64,000 nucleotides of DNA from Marinobacter xestospongiae (GTDB lineage: Bacteria > Pseudomonadota > Gammaproteobacteria > Pseudomonadales > Oleiphilaceae), in the NCBI RefSeq assembly GCF_023156385.1, contig NZ_JAKZAK010000029.1:1-64000 (forward strand), given 5' to 3'. Made by a program: the position numbers and the translations under genes. The notes beneath the pieces are model-generated. The model was given only the letters and a program-made list of their open reading frames with translations, did no database searches and was not told the origin of the DNA. Positions 35,670 to 45,510 of this stretch are shown here, one piece after another. Numbering within the stretch: position 1 is the first letter of the stretch; every line of letters starts with the position of its first letter.

Positions 35670-37190
35670 TCAGGAGGTTTCGAAGCGGTACAGGTCGGGG
35701 CGGCGGTCCTTCAGGTTGGTGACCGAGCCCTCGTTCCTGACCAGCTTGAGCTTCTCCAGGTCCATGTCGGAGAACATGATCATCTCGGTGTTGGGTGTCG
35801 TCTCCGCCATGACGGCATCGTGGGGGAAGGCGAAATCCGAGGGCGAGAATACCGAGGACTGGGCGTACTGCACATCCAGGTTTTCCACCTTGGGCAGGTT
35901 ACCGACACTGCCGGTGATGACCACATAGCATTCGTTCTCGATGGCTCTGGCCTGAGCACAGTGCCTGACCCTCAGGTAGCCGTTCTTGGTATCGGTCCAG
36001 AACGGCACACAGATGATATCGACGTCGGCCGCAGCGGCCATCCGCCCCAACTCGGGAAACTCGATATCATAACAGATCATGATGGCAACGCGCCCGGCGT
36101 CGGTGTCGAAAACCTCGAACTGGTTACCGCCCTCGATGACCCAGTCTCGACGTTCGTGGGGCGTGATGTGGATCTTGCGCTGTTCATCCACCCGACCATC
36201 CCGGTGGCAGAGGTAGGACACGTTGTAGACTCGGTCATCTTCCAGCAACGGCATGGAGCCAGTGATGATGTTGATGTTGTAGCTGACCGCCATTTCCGAC
36301 ATCTCATCCCGGAACTGTTCGGTAAAACCGGCCAGAAAGCGGATCGCGCGGGTCTGGTCCACCTGATCGGTCAACCCCATCAGAGGGGCATTGAAGAACT
36401 CCGGGAACAGGGCAAAGTCACTTTTGTAGTCCGACAAAGCGTCCACAAAGTACTCCACCTGCCGCAGCACTTCCTCCACCGAGGTGAACTCCCGCATCTG
36501 CCACTGGACCGCCCCCATCCGCACCTGGGTTTTGCGGGTGTTGATCACCGTTGACGGCGGCGTGTACAGAATGTTCCGCCACTCCAGCAGGGTGGCATAG
36601 CCCTGGGACTTTTCGTCCTCGGGGAGGTACTTGTGCATCAGCCGGGTGACCTGGAAGTCGTTGGCCAACTGAAACGTCAGAATCGGGTCGTAGATCTCAC
36701 GCCGGTCCACCCGCTGAATGTACTCCTCCGGGGTGTACTGGTCCGCGTACCGGTAATAGGCGGGAATGCGACCGCCGGCGAGGATCGCCCGCAGGTTCAT
36801 CGACCGGCACAGTTCCTTGCGGGCCTCGTACAACCGCCGTCCCAGTCGATAGCCCCGGTAATCCGGATGAATAAACACATCCAGCCCGTACAGCGAATCC
36901 CCCTTGGCGTTGTGGAGGATTTTCTCGTTGCGGAGGATCAGATCGTCGTAGGTGTGGGGGTTACTGAAACGGTCGTACTTCACGCACACCGTGAGCGCCA
37001 CGGCAACCAGCTGGCCGTTGTCCTCAATACAGATCTGGCCCTCGGGGAACTGTTTCACCAGGGTTTCGATGGTCTCCTCAGGCCAGGCCCCGCCGATGTC
37101 GTCGTAAATCTGATCCATCAGCGTCTGCAACTGGCCGTAGTCCCCCACAGTCAGGTTGCGCAGGTTGAGGTGCAGTTCTTCATGAGCCAT
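35670..37190 (-). CDS. GNAT acetyltransferase-carbon-nitrogen hydrolase fusion
   Basis: The 506-aa protein has an N-terminal GNAT domain (about 10-190, acetyl-CoA loop HPDYRGYRLGRRLY) fused to a nitrilase-superfamily amidohydrolase (about 225-490) with the catalytic triad Glu in LFPEFFNA, Lys in QRKIHIT and Cys in MICYDIEFPE. The first domain would acylate an amine and the second cut a carbon-nitrogen bond; the true substrate is unknown. The fusion is found in many proteobacteria and is full length here. It is divergent from the chemoreceptor gene. Confidence 0.92.
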   Translation of the reverse strand: MAHEELHLNLRNLTVGDYGQLQTLMDQIYDDIGGAWPEETIETLVKQFPEGQICIEDNGQLVAVALTVCVKYDRFSNPHTYDDLILRNEKILHNAKGDSLYGLDVFIHPDYRGYRLGRRLYEARKELCRSMNLRAILAGGRIPAYYRYADQYTPEEYIQRVDRREIYDPILTFQLANDFQVTRLMHKYLPEDEKSQGYATLLEWRNILYTPPSTVINTRKTQVRMGAVQWQMREFTSVEEVLRQVEYFVDALSDYKSDFALFPEFFNAPLMGLTDQVDQTRAIRFLAGFTEQFRDEMSEMAVSYNINIITGSMPLLEDDRVYNVSYLCHRDGRVDEQRKIHITPHERRDWVIEGGNQFEVFDTDAGRVAIMICYDIEFPELGRMAAAADVDIICVPFWTDTKNGYLRVRHCAQARAIENECYVVITGSVGNLPKVENLDVQYAQSSVFSPSDFAFPHDAVMAETTPNTEMIMFSDMDLEKLKLVRNEGSVTNLKDRRPDLYRFETS

Positions 37191-37238
37191 CGATGCAAAC
37201 TCCGTGATTGTTCAAATATCGGGCTAAAACGGTCGAGA

Positions 37239-37259
37239 AAAGTGACGAACTGTCACTTT
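37239..37259. promoter_or_regulatory. 8-bp inverted repeat in the divergent promoter region
   Basis: AAAGTGAC (37239-37246) and GTCACTTT (37252-37259) are perfectly inverted around five bases, between the divergent GNAT-fusion and chemoreceptor genes. It looks like a regulator-binding site more than a terminator, as no T-run follows closely enough on the plus strand. Confidence 0.45.
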
Positions 37260-37293
37260 GTGTAGGTTTTACAACTTTTTTCCAGGAATCCGG

Positions 37294-37320
37294 TAAAGAT
37301 TTCCCGCCAGACGTCGTAAT
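37294..37320 (+). promoter_or_regulatory. weak sigma-28 (FliA)-like promoter for the chemoreceptor
   Basis: TAAA (37294-37297), a 15-base spacer and GTCGTAAT (37313-37320) resemble TAAA-N15-GCCGATAA, with only four of eight -10 bases matching. The location, 88 bases before the chemoreceptor ATG, is suitable. Confidence 0.25.
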
Positions 37321-37408
37321 TCAAACCGGACGTAAAAAAATAGTCTAGCTTGGAAATATGAACGCAGCGTTCATAAAGAAGTCCGTTCCTGAACAAGAGA
37401 GAACCTCC

Positions 37409-39298
37409 ATGAATCGCCTTTCCTTTGGCCAAAAACTGTTAACGTCTTTCGGCGTCCTGCTGGTGCTGGTCATCGGCGCCTACGCCCTGATCAGCGACTC
37501 GCGCCTCGAGGACACGACAGATACCTATGTCAACGCGCTGATTGAAGATACCGTTGCCCAGAGTACGGCAAGCATTGCCGACTGGCTCAACACTCGCCTG
37601 AGCACCACGGAAGCGGTTGCGGATGCCCTGGCCACGGCCAGGAACCAGCAACAGGTGAGAGCGATCCTGCAGTCTGCCACGGCAGGGGTCGGATTCAAGG
37701 ACGTTTACATCGGCCAGGATAACGGCGTGATGCTGATGCGCAACGACGAAGTCTCCGCAGACCTGCCGGATGACTACGATCCACGCCAGCGCCCCTGGTA
37801 CAAGCTCGCCAAGAGCCTGGGCCGGGCGTCGTTCACCGCACCCTACATTGACGCCGGTACCAGCCAGGTGATCATTTCGTCCCTGGCGCCGGCCCCCCGC
37901 GGCGACTTCGCTGGCGTGGTCGGCGGCGACGTCACCCTGGAGAGCATTGATGCCATGCTGTCCACCGTTACCCTTGCCGACACCGGTTACGCCACCCTGA
38001 TCGCCAAAGACGGTACGGTGCTGTACCACCCGCAGCGGGAACTGGTGGGCAAGCACATCCGCGAGCTGCTGGGCGAGGACCCGGACCTCAGCGGTGACCA
38101 GGTGGCCTATGATATTGATGGCACCAGTTGGTTGGCCAGCTTCCATCGCATCAAGGACGCCCGGGCCGTGGAATGGTATCTCGGCACCTTCGCCAATGAG
38201 GACCTGATCAACGGTCCGCTTTACGATGCCCGGGTTACCGGCATTATCGTGGCAATCGTGTCCCTGGTGGTGACGCTGATTCTTCTCAACATCGGCATTC
38301 GGGTGCTGATGAAGCCGGTCCGCAACCTGGGCGATGCCATGGCGGACATTGCCAGCGGCGATGCCGACCTCACCAAGCGTCTGGAAGTCAGCAGCAACGA
38401 TGAAATCGGCAAGCTTGCCGACAACTTCAACAGCTTTGTCTCCAACATTCAGGAAGTGGTGCGGGACGTCCAGAAGGGAACCCAGGAACTGGGAGGCAGC
38501 GTCGGCTCGCTGCGTCAGACCGCCAGCGCCAGCCGCCACAGCGTGGAAAGCCAGCAGGCCGAGATCGACATGATCGCCACCGCGATCAACGAGATGTCTG
38601 CCGCCGCCGGCGAGATTGCCCAGAACGCCCAGCAGACCGCCGATGCCGCCAACAACGCCGACGAAGACTCCCGGGCTTCACTGGAGACGGTGGCCGCCTC
38701 ACGGGATGCGGTGCAGCGACTGTCCGAGGAGATCACCTCGGCGGCGAATGTCATCGATACCCTGGGTAAGGACGTGTCTGAAATCACCACCGTGCTGGAG
38801 GTGATTCAGGGCATTGCCGAACAGACCAACCTGCTGGCGCTCAACGCCGCCATTGAGGCGGCCCGGGCCGGGGACGCCGGTCGTGGCTTTGCGGTGGTGG
38901 CGGATGAGGTCCGTAACCTGGCGAAGCGCACCCAGGACAGCACCGAGGAGATCAACAATATGATCGAACGGCTGCAGAAAGGGGCCAATGACGCGGTCGA
39001 CGTGATGCAGGCCTCCACGGCTGTATCCAACGTCAGCATGGAGAAAGCCCAGGATGCAATGGAAACCCTCAACCGCATTGCCGAGGCGATTACCTCCATC
39101 AGCCAGATGACCACGCAGATCGCCACCGCGTCCGAGGAACAGACATCGGTGACCGAAGAGCTCAATGCTTCCATCACCCGCATTGCCGACCAGGGCCAGG
39201 AAGCGGCAGCTGCGGCCAGCGAGAACGATGTCTACAGCGGCCAGATCGAAACGGTTGGCCAGACCCTGCATCACAATGTGGAGCGTTTTAAGGTTTAG
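37409..39298 (+). CDS. methyl-accepting chemotaxis protein with dCACHE sensor
   Basis: A 629-aa chemoreceptor from the ATG at 37409. Layout: transmembrane helix ([19 protein letters not shown]), periplasmic double-CACHE domain (about 35-270, with [10 protein letters not shown]), second helix ([20 protein letters not shown]), HAMP, and a signalling domain with the conserved hairpin tip [18 protein letters not shown] and [15 protein letters not shown]. dCACHE domains commonly sense amino acids, amines or carboxylates. The MCP gene's stop overlaps that of the convergent binding-protein gene. An upstream in-frame ATG (37358) is possible but lacks a good site. Confidence 0.93.
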   Translation: MNRLSFGQKLLTSFGVLLVLVIGAYALISDSRLEDTTDTYVNALIEDTVAQSTASIADWLNTRLSTTEAVADALATARNQQQVRAILQSATAGVGFKDVYIGQDNGVMLMRNDEVSADLPDDYDPRQRPWYKLAKSLGRASFTAPYIDAGTSQVIISSLAPAPRGDFAGVVGGDVTLESIDAMLSTVTLADTGYATLIAKDGTVLYHPQRELVGKHIRELLGEDPDLSGDQVAYDIDGTSWLASFHRIKDARAVEWYLGTFANEDLINGPLYDARVTGIIVAIVSLVVTLILLNIGIRVLMKPVRNLGDAMADIASGDADLTKRLEVSSNDEIGKLADNFNSFVSNIQEVVRDVQKGTQELGGSVGSLRQTASASRHSVESQQAEIDMIATAINEMSAAAGEIAQNAQQTADAANNADEDSRASLETVAASRDAVQRLSEEITSAANVIDTLGKDVSEITTVLEVIQGIAEQTNLLALNAAIEAARAGDAGRGFAVVADEVRNLAKRTQDSTEEINNMIERLQKGANDAVDVMQASTAVSNVSMEKAQDAMETLNRIAEAITSISQMTTQIATASEEQTSVTEELNASITRIADQGQEAAAAASENDVYSGQIETVGQTLHHNVERFKV

Positions 39299-40281
39299 CG
39301 CGTCTTAACCGGCGTTACGCTGGAGCGCTGCTGGCCCATCCGGACCCGCAGCGTTTCCAGTGCCCTGCGCCCGATCTCACTGGACTCCCGCCCCAGATAG
39401 GGGTTGTTCAGCAGAAGAACCTGGCGACGGTCCAGCGCCAGCACCTCAAGGGCTTCGCCGTAGTATCGATTGAGATAACGGGAGAAGCTGCCATCCTGGA
39501 TCGCTCGATCCATTCCCAGCTGCAGTCGCTGAGCCAGAACATGGTCTTCTGGGCCGACAAAGAAATAGGACAGCATGGGGTAGGCAATCAGTAGGGACGG
39601 TTCAATCACCAGCTCCGGGTCCTGTTCCAGCTCCAGATCAAACAGCACTTCGCTGACGCCCCGGGCAAAACAGTCAAACCGGTCGTTCCGCAGCATCTTG
39701 AACAGGGTTTCGTAACGGGAATGGGTCACCACCTGAACACCGTTCACCTGCAGGATAGTGGCATCCGGCCAGTGCAGGCCCTGGCCAATGCGCAGCCCGC
39801 GGTCACGAAGATCGTCGAGGGAGGCGACACCCTCGAACCGGCTCAGCGCATCTTCCATCACCACGCAGACCCGGAATCCCAGCAGCCCGCCGTCGATTGG
39901 CACCGGAATGGCCAACAGATCCTTTTCCCGTTCCACGGATGTTGCCACCGCAGCGAGATCCAGAACCCGGGGGTGGTCCCGGGTCAACTCAAGCAGGGCC
40001 CGACCCTGAACCATTTCAATACTGCGGGTCAGCCGGAAACGGCCGTATTCGGGAGTCTTCGACAACGCCAGCGCCACCAGGGCGCGAATGGCCGGGCTGT
40101 CGTAATTGCGGTACCAGAGGGTGATGGTGCGTTCATCGGCGGGCGACAATCCCTGCGGCGTGAGAGGGCGGGCCTGGATGGGAGTGCAGGTGATCAGCAG
40201 CGCAAGGAAGCCACCCAGGTAAGCGTGCCAACCCTGCCAGCTCTGCCAACCCCGTCGTCGCTCCTGGCGTCTTGCCCTCAT
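39295..40281 (-). CDS. periplasmic family-3-like solute-binding protein, orphan
   Basis: A 328-aa exported protein: basic N-terminus, hydrophobic core [16 protein letters not shown], then a family-3-like amino-acid-binding fold ([75 protein letters not shown]). No ABC permease or ATPase is linked. Its 3' end overlaps the chemoreceptor gene by 4 bases, so they are convergent. Orphan binding proteins of this kind can feed ligands to sensors; that is a guess. Confidence 0.75.
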   Translation of the reverse strand: MRARRQERRRGWQSWQGWHAYLGGFLALLITCTPIQARPLTPQGLSPADERTITLWYRNYDSPAIRALVALALSKTPEYGRFRLTRSIEMVQGRALLELTRDHPRVLDLAAVATSVEREKDLLAIPVPIDGGLLGFRVCVVMEDALSRFEGVASLDDLRDRGLRIGQGLHWPDATILQVNGVQVVTHSRYETLFKMLRNDRFDCFARGVSEVLFDLELEQDPELVIEPSLLIAYPMLSYFFVGPEDHVLAQRLQLGMDRAIQDGSFSRYLNRYYGEALEVLALDRRQVLLLNNPYLGRESSEIGRRALETLRVRMGQQRSSVTPVKTR

Positions 40282-40398
40282 TCCACCGTCATCCTGTCTC
40301 CACGTGCAAAGACCAGTCTAGAGCTTTCGGTGACAAAGTCAGTGCAGTTGTGTAAAAAAACCATAAAACAATGACAAATCAGCTAAAAAGGACATCGT

Positions 40399-40944
40399 AT
40401 GGCTCTGATTGACCAACTGATCGACGCTGCCGGCCACTGGGTTGCCGGCAGCGATCCGAAAGCGCCCATCACCCGCCCGACAGCCTGGTTACGGAAAACT
40501 TCCGGCTACGCCGCCATCAATCGGATCATTGCCAGTGCAATCCCGTTCACCCGCCGCAACGGGTTTCGGGTGGAGGAGCTGCGCCCAGGCTATGTACGGG
40601 CCCGCATCACCCTGAAGGGCAATCGAAACCATTTTGGCAGTCTGTACGCCGGCGCTTATTTTCTGGTTGCTGAGATCCCCGGCGGGGTACTGACCCTGTT
40701 CGACCTGGGGCCTGCGTATGTGCCAATCCTCAAGGAGATGACCCTGAGCTTCAAGCAACCGGCAAACTCCGATGTGACGGTAGAATTTGAGCTATCGAGG
40801 GAACAGATTGAACGTCTGCAGGCCGAGGCCGATCGTGACGGCAAGACCGCCTTCACTCTGGAGGGGGTAATGCGGGACGACAGGGGAGAGGAAGTTGCCA
40901 CCTCCATCGCCCACTATCGGGTCCGCAAGAAAGGGCACCGCTGA
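40399..40944 (+). CDS. DUF4442 hotdog-fold protein, putative thioesterase
   Basis: The 181-aa protein has a hotdog-like fold with NRNHFGSLYAGAYFLVAEIPGG, the helix-and-loop pattern of DUF4442/YiiD-C proteins related to acyl-CoA thioesterases. No signal peptide is seen. It is alone on the plus strand and ends one base before the stop of the convergent recQ. Substrate is unknown. Confidence 0.82.
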   Translation: MALIDQLIDAAGHWVAGSDPKAPITRPTAWLRKTSGYAAINRIIASAIPFTRRNGFRVEELRPGYVRARITLKGNRNHFGSLYAGAYFLVAEIPGGVLTLFDLGPAYVPILKEMTLSFKQPANSDVTVEFELSREQIERLQAEADRDGKTAFTLEGVMRDDRGEEVATSIAHYRVRKKGHR

Positions 40945-40945
40945 T

Positions 40946-42796
40946 TCAGGCGGCGCCAAGTCTTGCCAATTCGGCCAGGAAGGTCTCGCCGTATTTTTCC
41001 AGCTTGGCGGCGCCGACGCCGTTAACCTCGGCCAGTTCTGCCATGGTTGCCGGTCGTCGCTCGAGGATCTCCAGCAATGTGGTGTCATGAAAAATGACGT
41101 AGGGAGGCACACCCTGCTGTTCGGCCAGGGTCTTGCGACAGGCCCGTAACGCCTCCCAGCCTTCCGGGTCGGTAACGTGGTGGGTGGTTTTGTTGGAGCC
41201 TGAGCCACCGGCACCGCGGGTGCGCTTGGCCACCGGGTCCTTGCGCAGCCGGATGGGCTGTTCCCCGCGCAGCAGTGGGCGGCAGGCCTCGGTGAGCTGG
41301 AGTGCGCCATAGCCCTCCGGGTCCGCCCGCAGGTAGCCGTTGGCCACCAGTTGCCGGAACACCGACTTCCATTCGTTGGCGCTGAGCTCCTCGCCGATGC
41401 CGAACGTTGACACCTTGTGGTGGCCGGACTGCCGGATACGGTCGTTCTCGCTGCCCCTCAGCACGTCAATCAGGTAGGTTACGCCAAACCGCTGTCCGGT
41501 CCGATAGACGCAGGACAGGGCCTTCTGCACCGCCAGGGCGCCATCCCAGGTTTCCGGAGGGGTCAGGCAGGTATCGCAGTTGTTGCACGGCTGCTCCAGT
41601 TCGTCTCCGAAATAGCGCAGCAAAACCTGACGGCGACAGCCGGTGACTTCGCAAAGCCCCAGCATCGCATCCATTTTCTGGCGCTCGATGCGCTTGAACT
41701 GGTCGCTGCCCTGGGAGCCCTCCAGCATCTGGCGCAGTTTGATGACATCCTGCAGGCCGTACACCATCCACGCCGTTGACGGGTTGCCATCCCGGCCGGC
41801 ACGACCGGTTTCCTGGTAATACGCCTCCAGGCTTTTCGGCAGGTCGAGGTGCGCGACAAAGCGGACATCCGGCTTGTCGATCCCCATGCCGAAAGCGATG
41901 GTGGCCACTACAATAACGCCATCTTCCCGCAGGAAACGTTCCTGGTGTCGGGCCCGGTCTTCCGCCGGCAGACCCGCATGATAGGGCAGGGCCGTGTAGC
42001 CTTTGTCCGCCAGCATCTTCGCGGTGGCTTCCACCTTGTTCCGTGACAGGCAGTAGACGATGCCGGCATCACCCTGATGTTCTGATTTAATAAAATCCAC
42101 TAGTTGCTTGTTTGCGTTAACTTTTGGAGTGATGCGGTACTGGATGTTGGGGCGATCAAAGCCGCTGATGAAATGCCGGGCCTCGGTGAGCGACAGGCGC
42201 TCGGCGATCTCCTGGCGGGTACGCTCATCGGCGGTGGCCGTCAGGGCAATGCGGGGAACGTTCGGAAACTGCTCGGCCAGCATCGTCAGGCCCAGGTAAT
42301 CGGCCCGGAAATCATGGCCCCACTGGGACACGCAGTGCGCCTCGTCAATTGCGAACAATGCCAGGGAAGCCTGGTGCAACAACTCCAGGGTGCGGGGCTG
42401 CAATAGCCGCTCCGGCGCACAGTAAAGCAGGTCCAGTTCACCGGTCATCAGGGCATTTTCGGTGGCCCGGGCCTCGTGGAAATCCATGGTGGAATTGAGA
42501 AACGCCGCCCGCACGCCAAGCTGTTGCAGGGCTGCGACCTGGTCCTGCATCAACGCGATCAGCGGCGATATCACCACCGCGGTGCCTGGCCGAACCAACG
42601 CCGGCACCTGGTAACACAGCGACTTGCCGCCACCGGTGGGCATCAGCACCAGGGCGTTGCGCCCCGCCACGACTTCGGCCACCACATCCCCCTGCAAGGG
42701 ACGGAACTGCTCGTAACCGAAGACCTGGTGAAGAACCTGTTCCGGAGACTGCTGGGCCGAGTCGGGCCGGCTGGGGGAGAGTTGCTGAAAATCCAT
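40946..42796 (-). CDS. recQ: ATP-dependent DNA helicase RecQ
   Basis: A 616-aa superfamily 2 helicase: Walker [22 protein letters not shown] box, TGRAGRDG motif VI, the four zinc-binding cysteines after it ([16 protein letters not shown]), the RQC winged helix and a C-terminal HRDC domain (about 530-605). The order and length match RecQ, which unwinds recombination and replication intermediates with 3'-5' polarity. It is convergent with the DUF4442 gene. Confidence 0.97.
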   Translation of the reverse strand: MDFQQLSPSRPDSAQQSPEQVLHQVFGYEQFRPLQGDVVAEVVAGRNALVLMPTGGGKSLCYQVPALVRPGTAVVISPLIALMQDQVAALQQLGVRAAFLNSTMDFHEARATENALMTGELDLLYCAPERLLQPRTLELLHQASLALFAIDEAHCVSQWGHDFRADYLGLTMLAEQFPNVPRIALTATADERTRQEIAERLSLTEARHFISGFDRPNIQYRITPKVNANKQLVDFIKSEHQGDAGIVYCLSRNKVEATAKMLADKGYTALPYHAGLPAEDRARHQERFLREDGVIVVATIAFGMGIDKPDVRFVAHLDLPKSLEAYYQETGRAGRDGNPSTAWMVYGLQDVIKLRQMLEGSQGSDQFKRIERQKMDAMLGLCEVTGCRRQVLLRYFGDELEQPCNNCDTCLTPPETWDGALAVQKALSCVYRTGQRFGVTYLIDVLRGSENDRIRQSGHHKVSTFGIGEELSANEWKSVFRQLVANGYLRADPEGYGALQLTEACRPLLRGEQPIRLRKDPVAKRTRGAGGSGSNKTTHHVTDPEGWEALRACRKTLAEQQGVPPYVIFHDTTLLEILERRPATMAELAEVNGVGAAKLEKYGETFLAELARLGAA

Positions 42797-43039
42797 GCGG
42801 CGCTGTGCTTCGTTGAACGATGGGTGGAAAGGCGCGGCTTCCAGGCAACCGGAAAGCGACCGGCCAGAAGCGGCGTTATCATATCAGAAAAGGGTGAGGC
42901 AATTGAGGTATTGCGATAGGTAACCGGCTACAATAGCGGCATTTTGCTGGCCGCAACGGCTTGCCGCCAGCCGCTGATCCACACCACAACCAGTTACGGA
43001 TCAGCGCGATAAAGAGCACAACCCAACTACAGGATATCC

Positions 43040-44248
43040 ATGCAGGAATTTGACGCGATACGCCCCTACTCGGATGAGGAAACCGAGGAAGCCATTCAAC
43101 GTCTGCTGGGGGACGCCGAGTTTCTCGACCTGATCGCCCGATTCAAATCGCCCACCCTGAGTCGCTGGCTGCCCGGCCTGATCCGCGGCCGGGTGCGCAA
43201 CTGGCTGCGCGACACCTTTGGCGGGCTGACCCGTATTGATGACATCCAGGCCCGGCTCTACGAGCACGTAGAGCAACTGGTTGACCACACCACCACACGG
43301 GTGACCCACACCGGGCTGGACAAGCTGGACCCGAACACCCCATACCTGTTCCTGTCCAACCATCGGGACATTGTTTTCGACCCGCTGGTGGTCAACTACC
43401 TGCTGTTCCGCCACGGCTTTGCCACCACCCGCATTGCCATCGGCGACAATCTGCTGCAGAACCGGGTGTTCGCCGAGTTGATGCGGATGAACAAGAGCTT
43501 TGTAGTGCGCCGCAATGTCTCAAGCCCCCGGGAAATGCGGGACACCTTTCTGACGCTGTCGTCGTTCATCAGTCACAGCATTGAAACTGGCCACAGCGTC
43601 TGGATTGCCCAGCGGGAAGGGCGCGCCAAAGACGGCTTGGACCTGACCGATCCGGCCATCATCAAGATGTTCTATATGAGCCTGAAGAAGCAGGGCCTGG
43701 CGTTCAATGACGCCATGGACCGGCTGCGCATCGTGCCGGTGTCCATCGCCTATGAATATGACCCCTGCGATACTGACAAGGCCCGGGAACTGGAAACCCG
43801 TGCCCGCACGGGCGATTACACCAAGCAGCCCGGCGAAGATACTGACCAGATCATCAAGGGGCTCACCGGTTTCAAGGGCCACGTTCATGTGCATTTCAGC
43901 GATCCCATCAAGGACGCCCCGGAAACCCCCAGGGAGCTGGCTGCCCGTATCGACACCGACATGCACGCCAACTATCACCTGCATGCCTCCAATCTTGCCG
44001 CTTATGAGCTGCGCAGCCAGCACCCGGATTCCCACAACAGTCTGCGGGAGACCACCGACGCGCTGGTAACGGCGGAAACCTGGAGCCCCGCCGAGCTGGA
44101 CGCTGCTGAGCAGGAACTGAGCCGCCGCCTGAACAGCTGTGACGAACCCTTCCACAGCTATCTGCTGGACATGTACGCCAACCCGGTCACCAGTGCGCTG
44201 AATACTCGCGAACCGGAATCAGCCACTGGTCCGGCGACACAGGATTAA
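43040..44248 (+). CDS. lysophospholipid/glycerol-phosphate acyltransferase family protein
   Basis: The 402-aa protein has the acyltransferase core: LFLSNHRDIVFDPLVV (the NHxxxxD-type motif, with one extra residue), the FVVRRN region, WIAQREGRAKDG in place of the EGTRS block, and VPVSIAYEYDP as the P block. It would move an acyl group to a glycerolipid or related acceptor. The C-terminal 100 residues are helical and not family-typical. It is 12 bases upstream of the esterase gene, likely one operon. Confidence 0.85.
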   Translation: MQEFDAIRPYSDEETEEAIQRLLGDAEFLDLIARFKSPTLSRWLPGLIRGRVRNWLRDTFGGLTRIDDIQARLYEHVEQLVDHTTTRVTHTGLDKLDPNTPYLFLSNHRDIVFDPLVVNYLLFRHGFATTRIAIGDNLLQNRVFAELMRMNKSFVVRRNVSSPREMRDTFLTLSSFISHSIETGHSVWIAQREGRAKDGLDLTDPAIIKMFYMSLKKQGLAFNDAMDRLRIVPVSIAYEYDPCDTDKARELETRARTGDYTKQPGEDTDQIIKGLTGFKGHVHVHFSDPIKDAPETPRELAARIDTDMHANYHLHASNLAAYELRSQHPDSHNSLRETTDALVTAETWSPAELDAAEQELSRRLNSCDEPFHSYLLDMYANPVTSALNTREPESATGPATQD

Positions 44249-44260
44249 CAGGAGAAATCG

Positions 44261-44923
44261 ATGTTGGAACTTGAGGTCATTGAACGGGAAACCCGAGCCA
44301 ATCCCGACGCCGCCGTCATCTGGCTGCACGGCCTGGGCGCCAGCGGCCACGACTTCGAGCCGGTGATCCCGGAACTGGGGCTGCCCGACGACGCGGCCAT
44401 CCGCTTCATCTTCCCCCATGCTCCGGTGATGCCGGTGACCATCAATGGCGGCGTTGCCATGCCGGCCTGGTACGACATCAAGGCAATGGACATTGACCGG
44501 GTGGTCGATACCGAGCAACTTTGTGCGTCGTCAGATGCCGTCGGCCGGCTGATTGACCGGGAGATCGAATGCGGAATTGCCAGCGAGCGCATCATCGTCG
44601 CTGGCTTCTCACAGGGCGGGGCGGTTGCCTACCAGCTCGGCCTGAGCTACGCCAAACCGCTTGCCGGTGTGCTGGGACTGTCGACCTATTTCGCTACCGC
44701 CGGCACCCTGACACCATCCGAAGCCAATCGTCAAACTCCCATCCGCATTTACCACGGCCAGTTCGATCCAGTGGTGCCGGAGCAACTTGGTCGACGCAGC
44801 GCCGAGCAGCTGAGCCAGCTTGGCTATGCCGTCGAGTACGGCACCTTCCCGATGGATCACAGCGTGTGCCTGGAAGAGATCATCGAGATTGGCCGGTTCT
44901 TTGGTGAGCGCCTGTCGCTATAG
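44261..44923 (+). CDS. phospholipase/carboxylesterase family alpha/beta hydrolase
   Basis: The 220-aa protein shows WLHGLGASGHDFEPV, the nucleophile elbow GFSQGG (Ser near 114), Asp in GQFDPVVP and His in DHSVCLEE, the layout of bacterial carboxylesterase/lysophospholipase (EstB-like) enzymes. No signal peptide, so cytoplasmic. Linked to the acyltransferase gene, which hints at phospholipid or lysophospholipid turnover. Confidence 0.9.
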   Translation: MLELEVIERETRANPDAAVIWLHGLGASGHDFEPVIPELGLPDDAAIRFIFPHAPVMPVTINGGVAMPAWYDIKAMDIDRVVDTEQLCASSDAVGRLIDREIECGIASERIIVAGFSQGGAVAYQLGLSYAKPLAGVLGLSTYFATAGTLTPSEANRQTPIRIYHGQFDPVVPEQLGRRSAEQLSQLGYAVEYGTFPMDHSVCLEEIIEIGRFFGERLSL

Positions 44924-44952
44924 CGCCAGCCTAAGACGTCCCTTGCCCCCGA

Positions 44953-44981
44953 CTGGCCGCACCTACGCGGCGGCCGGTTTT
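44953..44981 (+). terminator. rho-independent terminator after the esterase
   Basis: CTGGCCG (44953-44959) pairs with CGGCCGG (44971-44977), including one T.G pair, over an 11-base loop; TTTT follows (44978-44981). It lies 30 bases downstream of the esterase stop. Confidence 0.55.
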
Positions 44982-45118
44982 CCCCAGCCGCTTCAACAAC
45001 CTGGCGAAGTGCTTTTCCTTTCCCCCAAGTCAACTGTACAATATTTGACCTGAATCATATGCCCGCAGATTTGATCGAACTATAAAAAGTAGAAAGGCAG
45101 ACGGGCAGGGGGGATTCG

Positions 45119-45484
45119 ATGGAGTTACGTCAGAGCAAACGGTTTCCCGGCAGGCTGACACTGCTCATCTACCGCAAGGGCCGACTCGTCGCCTCAGGCA
45201 TGCTGAGAAACATCAGCAGACAGGGCCTGTTCATCTCGACCCGGAACCCCAATCTCGACCTGAATCAGGACGTCGAGATCGAGTTCCACCTTCATGATCC
45301 GGACGTCCGGGGCTATCAGCGCGTGGACGCCACGCTGGTCCGCTGCAGCCCTAATGGTCTGGGTGTCGAATTCAAGGAGCAGGGCGATAACCCTGGCCCT
45401 GAGCTACGCTCCCTGCTGCGCTGGGTACGGGAAACCAACTTCCTGATCCCGACGGGCCTGAGCCGGCACGCCGCCTTCAAGTAA
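45119..45484 (+). CDS. PilZ-domain c-di-GMP-binding protein
   Basis: A 121-aa single PilZ domain with both ligand motifs: RQSKR at 4-8 (RxxxR) and NISRQG at 31-36 ((D/N)xSxxG). It should bind c-di-GMP and act on a partner protein, with no output domain of its own. The region before the ATG is A+T-rich. It is separate from the esterase transcript and close to the convergent trkH stop. Confidence 0.92.
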   Translation: MELRQSKRFPGRLTLLIYRKGRLVASGMLRNISRQGLFISTRNPNLDLNQDVEIEFHLHDPDVRGYQRVDATLVRCSPNGLGVEFKEQGDNPGPELRSLLRWVRETNFLIPTGLSRHAAFK

Positions 45485-45510
45485 CGGCGGCTGACGGTTA
45501 CCGGTTCGGT

